64,000 bases of DNA from Lysobacteraceae bacterium SCN 69-320 (GTDB lineage Bacteria > Pseudomonadota > Gammaproteobacteria > Xanthomonadales > Rhodanobacteraceae), in NCBI GenBank assembly GCA_001725155.1, contig MEFP01000030.1:248001-312000 (forward strand). The letters are read 5' to 3'. Under the pieces are notes generated by a model that did no database searches, was not told the origin of the DNA, and worked only from the letters and a program-made list of their open reading frames with translations. This document shows positions 35,101 to 45,301 of the stretch, piece after piece. Positions within the stretch are counted from its first letter, which is position 1. Every line of letters starts with the position of its first letter. The translations under genes and the position numbers were made by a program.

Positions 35101-36822
35101 GGCATCGCCGAGATGCGTGCGCTGGAGGGCGCGCGTCGCTGGCTCGGCATGGCCGCAGCGCTGGTTGCGCCGGTGCTGTTGTATTTCGCGCTGTTCCCAC
35201 CGCCGCAGGCGGGTCGCGGCCGCGAGCTCGTCGTGCTGACGGCCGGCACGCCGGCAGACTTCCACGTGCCGGCCGGCGCGCTCGTCGTCGCCCTGCCCGG
35301 CAGCGAAGCCGCCGGCGTCGAGCGCGTGGCCGATCTCGCGACCGCGCTGCGCCGTCACGCCGACGCACAGTCGCTGCACGTCGTCGGCGCCGGCCTGTCG
35401 GCGACCGACCGCGATGCGGCGCGCGGCCTGCCGCTGCGCTTCGATGCCGCGCCGCTGCCGCGCGGCATAGTCGCACTGGAGATGCCGCCGGCAGTCCTTG
35501 CCGGCCATGCCTTCACGCTGCGCGGGCGCGTGGCGGCCGCGACCGGCGCGCAACTCCTGCTGCTCGAACCCGGCGGCCGTCGCCAGGGTCCGCTCGCCGC
35601 GGCAACCGACGGCAGTTTCCGCTTCGACGCATTCGCGCCGCGCGCGGCCGAGCTGAGCTACGAACTGCAACTGCTCGATGCCGGCGGCAACGTGCTCGAT
35701 CGCGTCGACGTGCCGCTGGCCGTGCGCGAAGGCCGTTCGCTGCGCCTGCTGCTGCTCGCCGGCGGCCCCGATCCCGACCTGAAATACCTGCAGCGCTGGG
35801 CGCTGGATGCCGGGCACCGCGTCGATGCACGCATCAGCCTGAGCCGCGGCATCGCGCAGCAGCGCGGCGAGACGAATCTGTCCGACGCCACCCTGGCCGC
35901 GACCGATGTGCTCATCATCGACGAACGCGCCTGGAGTCAACTCGACAAGGCCACGCGCACCCGCGTGCTCGATGCCGCCGACGCCGGCCTCGGCGTACTG
36001 CTGCGCCTCGTCGCCGCGCCGTCGCCGGCGCTGCTCGCCGAATGGCGCGGCCTGGGTCTTGCGCTGCAATCCGCGCCGGACGCCGCCAGCGTGCATCTGT
36101 CCGGCGCCGCCGAAGGCAGCGTGCTGCAGCGGCTGGCACTGAGCGCGAACGACGCGTCGCTGCTGCCGCTGGCACGCGACCGCGACGGCAATGCGTTCGC
36201 CGTCGCGCGCAACCGCGGCCAGGGACGCCTCGGCGCGTGGTGGCTGCAGGGCAGCGCCGGCCTCGTGCCGTCCGGCCAGGCCGTGCTGCACGACCAGCTC
36301 TGGGCCGACGCGCTGGACGTGCTGGCCCGGCCGCGTCAGGCGCCGCCGCCGTCGGCACCGGCCTGGGCCTGGCAGGACGAACGGATCGAGCTCTGCGCCG
36401 CGACGCCGGCACTGAGCGTTGCTGCGGCCGATGCGACCGGCGCGGCAGAGAGCCCGGCCGCGACGGGTGCTGCGGGTACGCCGGGCCCGGCTGGCGCGCC
36501 TCGCGCTGCGGTCGAGATCCTGACCCAAGCCCGCGGCGACGGCCGCTGGTGCGGCGGTTTCTGGCCGCGCGAGCCGGGCTGGCACCGGCTGCAGGCAGGC
36601 GATGCCGAGACCCTCTTGTTCGTGCGCGCGGCCGGCACGGCTGTCGCGCTGCATCGCGCCGAGACCCTGGCCGCGATGCGCGCGCTGCCGGCCACCGCCA
36701 CCACCGTACGCGACCCGCAGCGGCCCGGTCCGCGCTGGCCCTGGTTCCTCGCCTGGCTGCTGCCGGGCAGCCTGCTCTGGTGGCTGCAGCGCCGCGCACG
36801 CCGCGACGGGAGCGGCGCATGA
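35050..36822 (+). CDS. Large membrane protein of the MoxR operon
   Basis: A 590-aa protein starting at GTG 35050, which overlaps the preceding ORF stop by 4 bp. N-terminal TM helices are visible (LFIAVALAVAALLGIAEMRA; WLGMAAALVAPVLLYFALFP) and a C-terminal one (WPWFLAWLLPGSLLWWLQRR). Between them is a periplasmic region with a glutamine-amidotransferase-like pattern (LRLLLLAGGPDPDLKYLQRW; LAATDVLIIDERAWSQLDK) similar to proteins closing MoxR/BatA operons. The fold call is inference. No gene follows for 240 bp; the 62-aa ORF overlapping its end is not convincing. Confidence 0.8.
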   Translation: MSLPLFIAVALAVAALLGIAEMRALEGARRWLGMAAALVAPVLLYFALFPPPQAGRGRELVVLTAGTPADFHVPAGALVVALPGSEAAGVERVADLATALRRHADAQSLHVVGAGLSATDRDAARGLPLRFDAAPLPRGIVALEMPPAVLAGHAFTLRGRVAAATGAQLLLLEPGGRRQGPLAAATDGSFRFDAFAPRAAELSYELQLLDAGGNVLDRVDVPLAVREGRSLRLLLLAGGPDPDLKYLQRWALDAGHRVDARISLSRGIAQQRGETNLSDATLAATDVLIIDERAWSQLDKATRTRVLDAADAGLGVLLRLVAAPSPALLAEWRGLGLALQSAPDAASVHLSGAAEGSVLQRLALSANDASLLPLARDRDGNAFAVARNRGQGRLGAWWLQGSAGLVPSGQAVLHDQLWADALDVLARPRQAPPPSAPAWAWQDERIELCAATPALSVAAADATGAAESPAATGAAGTPGPAGAPRAAVEILTQARGDGRWCGGFWPREPGWHRLQAGDAETLLFVRAAGTAVALHRAETLAAMRALPATATTVRDPQRPGPRWPWFLAWLLPGSLLWWLQRRARRDGSGA

Positions 36823-37063
36823 ATCCCGCACAGGCCATCCCGCCGCCGACAGCGCTCCTGACGATCTGCGGAATCACCGGAGCTGCCCGGCGCCAGCACC
36901 GCTACGGAAATCGGCATGCCTCGTGCAAGCCTTTGCGGATGCCGCAACGCGCGTACGATGCCTGCGCGGCGCTGCGGCACCTGCGATGGCGCAGCCGGCG
37001 CGCTTGACGCCGGATGCAAACCCGCTACCTTCACGACGATGAACAGCTCCGGGGGGAAGCTCG

Positions 37064-37477
37064 ATGCAAGCACTGTTGGCCATTGCGCTCGCGCTGAGCA
37101 GCAACGCCCCGGGCGTGACCTATAAATGCCGCGACGTGGACGGCAGCTGGACCGCGCGTGCCTGTCTCGTCGCCGCGCCGCTGCCCGAGTCCAACTACAT
37201 CCGCCAGCAGCGCCTGCGCCAGGCCGTCGCGCGCCAGCGTCAGGAAGTCCGCGACCGCCTCGCCATGTACTGCTTCCGGCTCGATCCGAAGGCCTCGTTC
37301 TACGACTGCGTCGACCACCAGATGCTGGCCTACGACGTGATCAACCAGCTCGCGAAGAAGCTCGGCCCGGTCTCGCCCGACAGCGCCAGGCTCGGCCGCT
37401 GCATGGCCACCTACCATGATGCGCGCAGCCAGGCCACCGACTACCGGCGCACGATGGAGTGCTATTTCGCGCGCTGA
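37064..37477 (+). CDS. Small exported cysteine-containing protein
   Basis: Function not recognised. ATG 37064 follows a GGGGGGAAG ribosome site. The first 17 residues are a short signal-like segment (MQALLAIALALSSNAPG), then VTYKCRDVDGSWTARACL, a pattern reminiscent of DUF4124-type exported proteins. The Arg/Gln-rich middle (YIRQQRLRQAVARQRQEV) should be helical. Seven cysteines could form disulfides in the periplasm. It stands alone between the MoxR operon and the phosphoesterase. Confidence 0.7.
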   Translation: MQALLAIALALSSNAPGVTYKCRDVDGSWTARACLVAAPLPESNYIRQQRLRQAVARQRQEVRDRLAMYCFRLDPKASFYDCVDHQMLAYDVINQLAKKLGPVSPDSARLGRCMATYHDARSQATDYRRTMECYFAR

Positions 37478-37560
37478 GCCCGACGCGGCGCGCGCGGTCG
37501 CCGATCCTTCCCGCTGCGCCCTGTCGGGAGCGATGCTTCGGTGGCGTCAATCGAACAAGC

Positions 37561-37661
37561 AACCCGTCCCCACCCCTGCCCCTCCGGCCCGCTGGGCGTT
37601 CAGGGTGGTCAGAACCTGCGGTTCTGTGAGCGGCGACCTCTCACCGCCTTGAAGGCGAGGG
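37561..37661. repeat. Dispersed repeat R1, long form, copy B
   Basis: Matches copy A at 12921: CCCCACCC...GGCCCGCTGGGCGTTCAG...CAGAACC-TGC-GGTTCTG (37610-37626)...CCTTGAAGGCGAGGG. It sits in the 343-bp gap between two convergent genes (37478-37820), which otherwise holds nothing recognisable. Confidence 0.75.
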
Positions 37662-37820
37662 CGCGGGCGGGGTTGCCTCGATCTGTCGTTGAATTCCCAA
37701 TGAAGCATTCAACACTTGCCTGACGGCCCGAACTCCGGCCACGCCGGCTGAAGTCAGCCTTCCGACGGCGAAGGCCAAACACCGTCGGGCGGCATCGCGC
37801 CCCCGCGCGGAGATCGGCAA

Positions 37821-39947
37821 TCAGGCCGCCTGCTCGAACCCGTCCGTAAACAGCATCTCCTCACGCGCGCCGAAGGCCGGATCGCTGACGCCGGGCAGAC
37901 CATTTTCCAGATGACCGGCCAGGCGACGCAGCCAGCGCGCGTCGTGGTCGCTGGTCAGGCTCAGGTCGTACCAGCGTTGCTGCGCCGGCAGATTCCAGAC
38001 CGTGTCGAGCGCGCCACCTGCGGCAAGATCGAAGGTCTGCGCCGGCACGGTGCTGTAGCGGTTCGGCGCCAGGGTCACGCGGCAGGCGGCAGGGCCGCTG
38101 TTGCGCAGTCGCAGCACGAGCGCGTGGTTGTCGGCGTCGTAGAGCGCGACGAGTTCGGGATTCGCGTCGGCCGCGGCGCGGGCGAGATCACCGCAGAAAC
38201 TGCGCAGAAAGCCGTTCGGACCGTGCACGTGGAGGTCGTAGACGCCGGCCGTGACCGCCTGCGCGCTCCAGTAGTCCGAGCACTGCGTGCCCTTTTCCAG
38301 CGAATAGAACCAGGGACCGTCGCCGCGGTTGCCGGCGTACACGTTGAGTCCGGCGCCGGCGGTGCCGTCGTTGTAGAAATCCAGCCAGTAGCGCCCGGCG
38401 GCGAGGTCGCTGCGGCCGTTGATGCTCAGCGAATACGGCAGTGCGCGCGCGGGCCGCGAGCCGGGCTCCTGCGTCGGCAGCACATTCGCGGCCGGCGGCT
38501 GCGGCGGGCTCAGGCCGCAGCTCAGATCGGCGCTGGCGATGTAGCTGCTGGTATCCGGCAGCAGCGGCCACAGCGGATCGGCGACGCTGAAATCCAGGGT
38601 CGAGGTCAGATCGCCCGTCATCGCGCGGCGCCAGGCGCCGATGTTCGGCTCATGCACGCCGAAGCGCGCTTCGAGGAAGCGGATGACCGAGGTGTGGTCG
38701 AACACCTGCGAATCGACCCAGCCGCCACGGCTCCACGGCGACACGACGAGGCTCGGCACGCGGATGCCCAGACCCAGCGGCACGCCGTCGTGGTTTTCGG
38801 TCGCCGTGGCCACGGTGCTCTGGCCCAGATTCGCGTTCAGTGCCGGCACATGCGACGGCACGTGATCGAAGAAGCCGCCGTTCTCGTCGTAGGTGATGAT
38901 GAAGACGGTCTTGGACCAGACCTCCGGATTGGCCGCGAGCGCGGCGAGCAGCTGCGCGGTCAGCGCCTCGCCGTAGGCCGGCGCGGCTTCGGGATGCTCG
39001 CACATCGAGAACGGCGCGATGATCCACGACACCTGCGGCAGAGTGCCGCTCTGCACGTCGTCGCGGAACTGCTGGATCAGCGGCTGGCCCAGGGTCGCGT
39101 AGGCATTCTCCGCGGTGGAGCCCGGCGCGTAGTCGCGGCCGCGGCGATACAGCGGCGAGTTCGCCGCGATGCCGCGGAAGTTGCGGAAATAGGCCAGCGA
39201 GTTGTTGCCGTAGTTGTCGTACTCCTGGTAGACCTTCCAGCTGACGCCGGCCTGCTCCAGCCGCTCGGCGTAGGTGGTCCAGTCGAACGCCTCGAACGCG
39301 GCGTTGTCGCGCGCGATGTCGGCGGTCCAGTTGCCGTCGTCGACGTTGTTGACGGCCTGGTTGCCGGGCCGGTTCACGCCGAGGCCGCTGGTGCCCGTGA
39401 ACAGATGCATGCGGTTGGGATTGGTCGGGCCGTGCACCGAGCAGAACCAGGCGTCGCAGACCGTGAACGCATCGGCCAGCGCGTAGTAGAACGGCAGGTC
39501 GGCGCGCGTGAAGTGGCCCATGCACATCGGCCCTTTCTCGCGCACCCAGTTGTCGAAATTCTTCCAGCGCGCGTGGCTGCCCTTCCAGCTGTGGTCGATA
39601 TCGTCCATGCACTGCGCGCTGCTGAGCTGCGTATCGAGGCGGAACGGCATGACCTCGCCGCCGCCGGCGCGCGGCTGCTGCCAGACAGGGGCGCCGCCGG
39701 GCAGGCGTATCGTGCGCGGATCGTCGAAACCGCGCACCCCGCGCAGCGCGCCGAAATAGTGGTCGAACGAGCGGTTCTCCTGCATCAGCACGACGACGTG
39801 GCCTACGTCCTGGATCGTGCCGGTCACGCGCGCGGCCGGCACGGCCAGGGCCTGGCGTATCGCCGGCGGCAGCGCGGCCATCAGTGCGGCCGCGCCGGCC
39901 GATTGCGCGGCCAGGCGCAGGAATTCGCGTCGACTCGTACCGGCCAT
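37821..39947 (-). CDS. Tat-exported phospholipase C / AcpA-type phosphoesterase
   Basis: A 708-aa secreted phosphoesterase. The Tat signal is clear (MAGTSRREFLRLAAQSAGAA), followed by the family signature VGHVVVLMQENRSFDHYFGA. FIITYDENGGFFDHVPSHVP and LGIRVPSLVVSPWSRGGWVD carry the metal and active-site regions known from phosphocholine-type phospholipase C and Francisella AcpA. Two C-terminal beta domains (DUF756-like; RPARALPYSLSINGRSDLAA) fit the phospholipase C length. It ends EEMLFTDGFEQAA, a tail shared with the propeller protein at 9286. It likely releases phosphate or choline from phospholipids outside the cell; substrate not proven. Confidence 0.92.
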   Translation of the reverse strand: MAGTSRREFLRLAAQSAGAAALMAALPPAIRQALAVPAARVTGTIQDVGHVVVLMQENRSFDHYFGALRGVRGFDDPRTIRLPGGAPVWQQPRAGGGEVMPFRLDTQLSSAQCMDDIDHSWKGSHARWKNFDNWVREKGPMCMGHFTRADLPFYYALADAFTVCDAWFCSVHGPTNPNRMHLFTGTSGLGVNRPGNQAVNNVDDGNWTADIARDNAAFEAFDWTTYAERLEQAGVSWKVYQEYDNYGNNSLAYFRNFRGIAANSPLYRRGRDYAPGSTAENAYATLGQPLIQQFRDDVQSGTLPQVSWIIAPFSMCEHPEAAPAYGEALTAQLLAALAANPEVWSKTVFIITYDENGGFFDHVPSHVPALNANLGQSTVATATENHDGVPLGLGIRVPSLVVSPWSRGGWVDSQVFDHTSVIRFLEARFGVHEPNIGAWRRAMTGDLTSTLDFSVADPLWPLLPDTSSYIASADLSCGLSPPQPPAANVLPTQEPGSRPARALPYSLSINGRSDLAAGRYWLDFYNDGTAGAGLNVYAGNRGDGPWFYSLEKGTQCSDYWSAQAVTAGVYDLHVHGPNGFLRSFCGDLARAAADANPELVALYDADNHALVLRLRNSGPAACRVTLAPNRYSTVPAQTFDLAAGGALDTVWNLPAQQRWYDLSLTSDHDARWLRRLAGHLENGLPGVSDPAFGAREEMLFTDGFEQAA

Positions 39948-40071
39948 GTCCGTGCTCCGCCGCTATGCAGCCACGGATTGACCGCGGCGGCCGGCATGCT
40001 CGGCGCGAATTGTTGCAGTGCGGTGTAAACGCGTTGAAGCTTTGGATTTTGTGCGGATTGCGGCGCGTTCG

Positions 40072-40087
40072 CGCGGGAATTCCCGCG
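40072..40087. promoter_or_regulatory. 16-bp perfect palindrome
   Basis: CGCGGGAATTCCCGCG lies 14 bp after the stop of the MAPEG gene and 125 bp before the phosphoesterase start, both on the minus strand. It lacks a T-run, so it may be a weak terminator stem or an operator. Confidence 0.35.
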
Positions 40088-40100
40088 TGAACCGCCGGAC

Positions 40101-40493
40101 TCAGCCGATCAGCGCGCGCAGCAGGCCCCAGCAGCCGCTCAGGAATATGACGACGAGCGCGGCCGCGGAGACCAGGAAGCCGGCGCTGCGCTTCTTCGCC
40201 GCCTGCGCGTAGCCCAGCGCATACCAGAAGCGCGCGGCGACCCAGACCAGGCCGGCGACGCCGGCCACGAGCGGCGAACCGTAGGTGGACCCCAGCCACA
40301 GCGCCGGCAGGAACATGACCGTGCTTTCGATCGTGTTCATCTGCGCACGGAACACGCGCTCGAAGCCTTCGTCTCCGGTGGTCGCCGGCGCACGCACGCC
40401 GTAGCGCCCGCGCGCGCGGCCGACCATCCACATCACGAACATCAGCAGCAGCACGTTGAGTACGACGACGAGTGCGGGCAGATGGGCGGCCAT
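40101..40493 (-). CDS. MAPEG-family membrane protein
   Basis: A 130-aa integral membrane protein of the eicosanoid/glutathione metabolism superfamily. AAGGA precedes ATG 40493. Four TM helices are visible (LPALVVVLNVLLLMFVMWMV; IESTVMFLPALWLGSTYG; VAGVAGLVWVAARFWYALGY; GFLVSAAALVVIFLSGCWGL). The family motif ERVFRAQMNTIE, with the Glu, Arg and Asn expected to contact glutathione, is present. It may detoxify lipid peroxides or xenobiotics. It stands alone, 181 bp from a divergent GreA/GreB-like gene. Confidence 0.9.
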   Translation of the reverse strand: MAAHLPALVVVLNVLLLMFVMWMVGRARGRYGVRAPATTGDEGFERVFRAQMNTIESTVMFLPALWLGSTYGSPLVAGVAGLVWVAARFWYALGYAQAAKKRSAGFLVSAAALVVIFLSGCWGLLRALIG

Positions 40494-40673
40494 GGGAATT
40501 CCTTGCTGGATGAGACTGCCACGATAGCAAGCCGCGCGACCCGTGAGCCAGACGCCGCGGCGATGCTTACCTCGCCGCCGCGCGGCGCGCGCGGCGGCAC
40601 AGCCTCGAAACGGCAGCACCGCCGCCGCAGCGGCGGCATTGAATTCGCGCCGGAAGGGCCAACCTCGACCCGC

Positions 40674-41159
40674 ATGAGCCGCGCTTTCGTCAAAGATTCC
40701 GAACGCCCCGATCCGCTGCCGGAGATTCCGCTCAGCGAGCATCCGAACCGCACGACGCCGGCCGGCCTCGCGCGGCAGCAGCAACGCCTGGCCGATCTGC
40801 GCGCCGTCGCGCAGACCGACGACGCGTCGCAAGATGAACTGGCGCGCCTGGCAATCGCGCGCGAAATCCGCTGGCTCGAAGCACGCATCGCCGCGGCCGT
40901 CGTCGTCGATCCGCAGCAACAGCCCGCCGGCCGCGTCGCCTTCGGCGCGCGCGTCGATCTGCTCGACGAGCACGGCAATCCGTCGAGCTACCGCATCGTC
41001 GGCGAGGACGAGGCCGACGCCGAGCACGGCAGCGTCAGCTGGGTGTCGCCGCTGGCCCGCGCCGTGATCGGCGCGAAGGTCGGCGACGAAGTGCTCTGGC
41101 GCCGCCCGGCCGGCGACCTGCGCCTGGAAATCGTCGCGATCCGCTACGGCGAGGACTGA
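40674..41159 (+). CDS. GreA/GreB-family elongation factor-like protein
   Basis: A 161-aa protein. The C-terminal half is a GreA/GreB FKBP-like domain (RVAFGARVDLLDEHGNPSSY; RIVGEDEADAEHGSVSWVSP; LARAVIGAKVGDEVLW). The N-terminal half has a helical region with many Glu/Arg/Gln (LARQQQRLADLRAVAQTDD) and could insert into the RNA polymerase secondary channel. The opening MSRAFVKDSERPDPLPEIPL is like GreB-related proteins of xanthomonads. ATG 40674 lacks a strong ribosome site. Confidence 0.87.
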   Translation: MSRAFVKDSERPDPLPEIPLSEHPNRTTPAGLARQQQRLADLRAVAQTDDASQDELARLAIAREIRWLEARIAAAVVVDPQQQPAGRVAFGARVDLLDEHGNPSSYRIVGEDEADAEHGSVSWVSPLARAVIGAKVGDEVLWRRPAGDLRLEIVAIRYGED

Positions 41160-41207
41160 GCCGGCCGCCGCAGGGCGGAAATCCCGTCACGCCGAATCGG
41201 CCCGACC

Positions 41208-41831
41208 TCAGTGGACGCGATACACCTTGCCGGTCTCGGCACCCTCGACGCTGCGCGCATAGGCCAGCGCCGCGCGCGCCGCCGGCACCGGCTCGAAGCC
41301 GCGGAAATACGGCGCATAGGCCGGCATCGCTTCGAGCAGCACGGTCGGGCTCACGAGGTTGATGCGCAGACCGCGCGGCAGCTCGATCGCGGCGGCGCGC
41401 ACGAACGCCTCGAGCGCGCCGTTGACGAGCGAAGCCGAGGCGCCCTGGCGTATCGGCTGGTCCGCGAGCACGCCGCCGGTCAGGGTGATGGAGCCGCCTT
41501 CGCGCAGGTATTCGGCGGCGAGCAGGCTCAGATTGACCTGGCCCATGAGCTTGTCGTCGAGACCGACCTGCCAGCCAGCCGCGCCGATCTGCAGCAGCGG
41601 CGCGAAATGCACGTTGCCGGCGGCGCAGACCACGGCGTCCAGCGGTCCGGCCTGGGCCAGCGCGGCGCGGATGCTGTCGCTGTCGGTCAGATCCAGGCGC
41701 AGCTCGCCGCTGTTGCGGCCCGCACTCAGCAGATCGTGGCGCGCGGAGAGTTCGCCGGCGACGGCGCGCCCCAAGGTACCGGAGGCACCGACGAGCAACA
41801 CACGCGAAGGAGCGGGAAGCGGCTTGTCCAT
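41208..41831 (-). CDS. Short-chain dehydrogenase/reductase-like protein
   Basis: A 207-aa Rossmann-fold protein. GGAGA precedes ATG 41831. The nucleotide-binding motif GASGTLGRAVAGEL is present, and VVCAAGNVHFAPLLQIGAAG matches the NxAG region. The usual Tyr-x3-Lys pair is missing: the equivalent stretch reads ASASLVNGALEAFVRAAAIE. It belongs to a known short SDR subgroup (about 200 aa) with the end EPVPAARAALAYARSVEGAE. Its catalytic role is therefore uncertain. It lies 125 bp downstream of the AraC regulator on the same strand and may be under its control. Confidence 0.87.
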   Translation of the reverse strand: MDKPLPAPSRVLLVGASGTLGRAVAGELSARHDLLSAGRNSGELRLDLTDSDSIRAALAQAGPLDAVVCAAGNVHFAPLLQIGAAGWQVGLDDKLMGQVNLSLLAAEYLREGGSITLTGGVLADQPIRQGASASLVNGALEAFVRAAAIELPRGLRINLVSPTVLLEAMPAYAPYFRGFEPVPAARAALAYARSVEGAETGKVYRVH

Positions 41832-41956
41832 GGGCGTCTCCGACCGGGTGCGCCGACTATGCGGCGACGTCGGTCGCTGTTTCAAGAAAGACGGCGCGCG
41901 GTTCGTGCGGCTGCTGGCGACCGCCACCGGCGCAGCCGGGCCCGCACGTCGCGGCG

Positions 41957-42895
41957 TCAGTCCGCCGCCGCGCGCGGCTGCGCGCGCAGCGCGACGATCT
42001 CGCGCCGCGGCGGCGCGCCGAACAGGCGGCGGTATTCGCGGCTGAACTGTGACGCGCTTTCGTAGCCGACGCGGTGCGCGGCGACGGCGGCCTCGACGCC
42101 TTCGCTGAGCATGAGCCGGCGCGCCTCATGCAGGCGCAGGCTCTTCTGGAACTGCAGCGGCGACAGGCTGGTCACGGCCTTGAAGCGGTGATGCAGCGCC
42201 GAGACGCTCAGATGCGCAGCCTCGGCCAGTTCCTCGATGCGCAGGCTTTCCGCGTAGCGCGCCTTGAGCAGGTCGATCGCTCGGCCGATGCGCTGGCCGC
42301 CGCCGTCGGCGACGACCAGATCGCGCAGGCGGTGGCCGAGATCGCCGCCGAGCGCGCGATAGCAGATCTCGCGCAGGATCAGCGGCGCGATGACCGGGAT
42401 TTCCTGCGGCGTATCGAGCAGGCGCACGAGACGCAGCAGCGCGTCGAGCAGCGGCAGTTCGGTGCGGGCGAGGAACAGCGCCCGGTCCGACGGCCGCGGC
42501 GCGGCGGGCGGCACCTGCAGCACGAGTTCGCCGAGCATGCGCAGGTCCAGGCTGATGCGCAGGCACAGGTAGGGCTGCGCCGGCGTCGCGGTCAGGATCT
42601 GCCCGATCACCGGCAGGGTGACCGAGACGACGAGGTAGTTCAGCGCGTCGTAGACGAAGACCTCGTCGCCGAGACGCGCCTGCTTGCTGCCCTGCACGAC
42701 GACGCAGAGGCTGGGCTGGTAGACCGCGGCGCAGGGCTGCGACGGGGCCGAGGCACGAATCAGGCTCAAGGCGTCGATCGCGCTCGGGTGCACGCCATCG
42801 CCCGGTACCAATCGGGCAATCCGGTCGGCCAGTTCGCGCTGCGGCGCCAGTCCGTCGAACGGCGAAAGCGGGGTCGGATTGGCGGCTTCAGACAT
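41957..42895 (-). CDS. AraC-family transcriptional regulator
   Basis: A 312-aa regulator. GGAGGGAAAG precedes ATG 42895. The N-terminal half is the AraC_N/cupin-like domain ([39 protein letters not shown]). The C-terminal half has two helix-turn-helix motifs ([40 protein letters not shown]). It is divergent from an aldo/keto reductase gene (167-bp gap) and upstream of an SDR gene. Regulators of this subtype commonly control neighbouring oxidoreductases, so both are plausible targets. Confidence 0.94.
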   Translation of the reverse strand: MSEAANPTPLSPFDGLAPQRELADRIARLVPGDGVHPSAIDALSLIRASAPSQPCAAVYQPSLCVVVQGSKQARLGDEVFVYDALNYLVVSVTLPVIGQILTATPAQPYLCLRISLDLRMLGELVLQVPPAAPRPSDRALFLARTELPLLDALLRLVRLLDTPQEIPVIAPLILREICYRALGGDLGHRLRDLVVADGGGQRIGRAIDLLKARYAESLRIEELAEAAHLSVSALHHRFKAVTSLSPLQFQKSLRLHEARRLMLSEGVEAAVAAHRVGYESASQFSREYRRLFGAPPRREIVALRAQPRAAAD

Positions 42896-43062
42896 GGCTT
42901 TCCCTCCGGCGGCGACGGCCGCGATTATGCGCGTGCGCTCCCGCGCGAAGGACGGACTCATCCGGGGATTTGCAGAATCGGGCAAGTTTGGCGCAACTTT
43001 GTGCGAGCTGTCGCGGCGCAACAGGACTAGGCTGGCGGTCCCTTACTTCGCAGGAGCTCGCC

Positions 43063-44061
<999 letters not shown>

Positions 44062-44082
44062 GGCCAGCAGGGACGGGGCGGC

Positions 44083-44176
44083 ACCTCGACGTTGGGGTTC
44101 GCCTGCGGCCGCCCCCGACCTACGACCGCCGCGGCGGGCTTCACGCAGGTTGCGGTGAGCTGAAAGCGAACCCCAG
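44083..44176. repeat. Dispersed repeat R2, copy c (extended)
   Basis: CCTCGACGTTGGGGTTCGCC and CAGGTTGCGGTGAGC...GCGAACCCCA form an inverted pair of R2-like arms with about 40 bp between. It matches copy d at 54524 in layout. It lies in the 310-bp gap before the beta-lactamase, which shows nothing else. Confidence 0.65.
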
Positions 44177-44371
44177 CGCCACGGTCGGCAGGCCGCAAAG
44201 CCCGCCGTCGGCGGCGTTGAAAACCACGCACTTCTTTCATCGCCGTTCATCCGTCGCCGCGAACCAACGGCCGGCCCCGCCAGGCATGCGCAGAATTTCG
44301 CCCCATTTCCGGCCGCAGTCCGCCCCGCTTGCGGCCGCATACTCGGCGCCCCTCCAGCGAGCCCGCCCCCG

Positions 44372-45301
44372 ATGCCGCCACGCGCTCCCCTGATCGGCCT
44401 GTACGCCGCCCTCGCCGCCCTCGCCGTCACAGCCGCCGCTGCCGCACCGCTGCAGCCCGATGCGGCGAAGAACTGCCGTTCCTGCAACGAATGGAATCAG
44501 CCGCAGAAACCCTTCCAGCTCTACGGCAAGAGCTGGTACGTCGGCACGCACGGACTGTCCGCGGTACTGATCGACTCCGGCGACGGGCTCGTGCTGCTCG
44601 ACGGCGCGCTGCCCGAATCCGCGCCGCTGATCGCGGCGAACATCGCGCAGCTCGGCTTCCGCCTGGAGCAGATCCGCTACATCGGCGTCTCGCATGCGCA
44701 TTACGACCATGTCGGCGGCGTCGCCGCGCTGGCTCGCGCGAGCGGCGCGACCGTCATCGCGAGCGCACGCAACGCGCAGGCGCTCGCCGCGGGCCAGCCG
44801 CCGGCGGACGATCCGCAGGCCGGCTTCGGCGTCGAGGCCAACGCGTTTGCGAAAGTGGACAACGTGAAAGTCGTCGCCGACGGCGAGACCGTGCGCGTCG
44901 GTCACCTCGCCCTGACCGCGCACTACACGCCGGGTCATACACCCGGCGCGACAAGCTGGAGCTGGCCGGACTGCGACGGCGAGGAATGCCGCGATCTCGT
45001 CTACGCCGACAGCCTCAACGCAGTGTCCGACGACATGTACCGCTTCGGCGGCGCCGACGGCGACGGCGGCATTGCGGCGAATTTCCGCAGCAGCATCGCC
45101 CGCGTCGCCGCCCTGCCCTGCGACCTGCTCATACCGGTACACCCGGGTTTCGCCGATTTCGACGACAAGCTCGCGCGGCGCGCCAAGGGCGCGAAGCCCG
45201 ATCCGTTCCTCGACGCGGGCGCCTGCAAGCGCTACGCCGCGGCGGCGCTGCGCAAGCTCGACGAGCGACTGAACGAAGAACGCGCCGCGCCGAAACCGTG
45301 A
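44372..45301 (+). CDS. Subclass B3 metallo-beta-lactamase
   Basis: Periplasmic zinc hydrolase of 309 aa with a signal peptide (LIGLYAALAALAVTAAAAAP). All B3 metal ligands can be seen: H108, H110, D112 and H113 (SHAHYDHVGG), H189 (YTPGHTPGATSW) and H257 (IPVHPGF). LIDSGDGLVLLDGALPESAP and YADSLNAVSDD match the B3 core, and the C-terminal ACKRYAAAALRKLDERL is like L1/THIN-B/GOB-type enzymes. It may hydrolyse carbapenems, but closely related B3-like lactonases exist, so activity needs testing. It stands alone, without mobile elements, and looks like a native chromosomal gene. Confidence 0.92.
   Translation: MPPRAPLIGLYAALAALAVTAAAAAPLQPDAAKNCRSCNEWNQPQKPFQLYGKSWYVGTHGLSAVLIDSGDGLVLLDGALPESAPLIAANIAQLGFRLEQIRYIGVSHAHYDHVGGVAALARASGATVIASARNAQALAAGQPPADDPQAGFGVEANAFAKVDNVKVVADGETVRVGHLALTAHYTPGHTPGATSWSWPDCDGEECRDLVYADSLNAVSDDMYRFGGADGDGGIAANFRSSIARVAALPCDLLIPVHPGFADFDDKLARRAKGAKPDPFLDAGACKRYAAAALRKLDERLNEERAAPKP

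Noticed and set aside
36819-37007. 62-codon ORF overlapping the end of the last MoxR-operon gene
   Set aside because: No ribosome site beyond the overlap and no protein-like content; probably untranslated or spurious.
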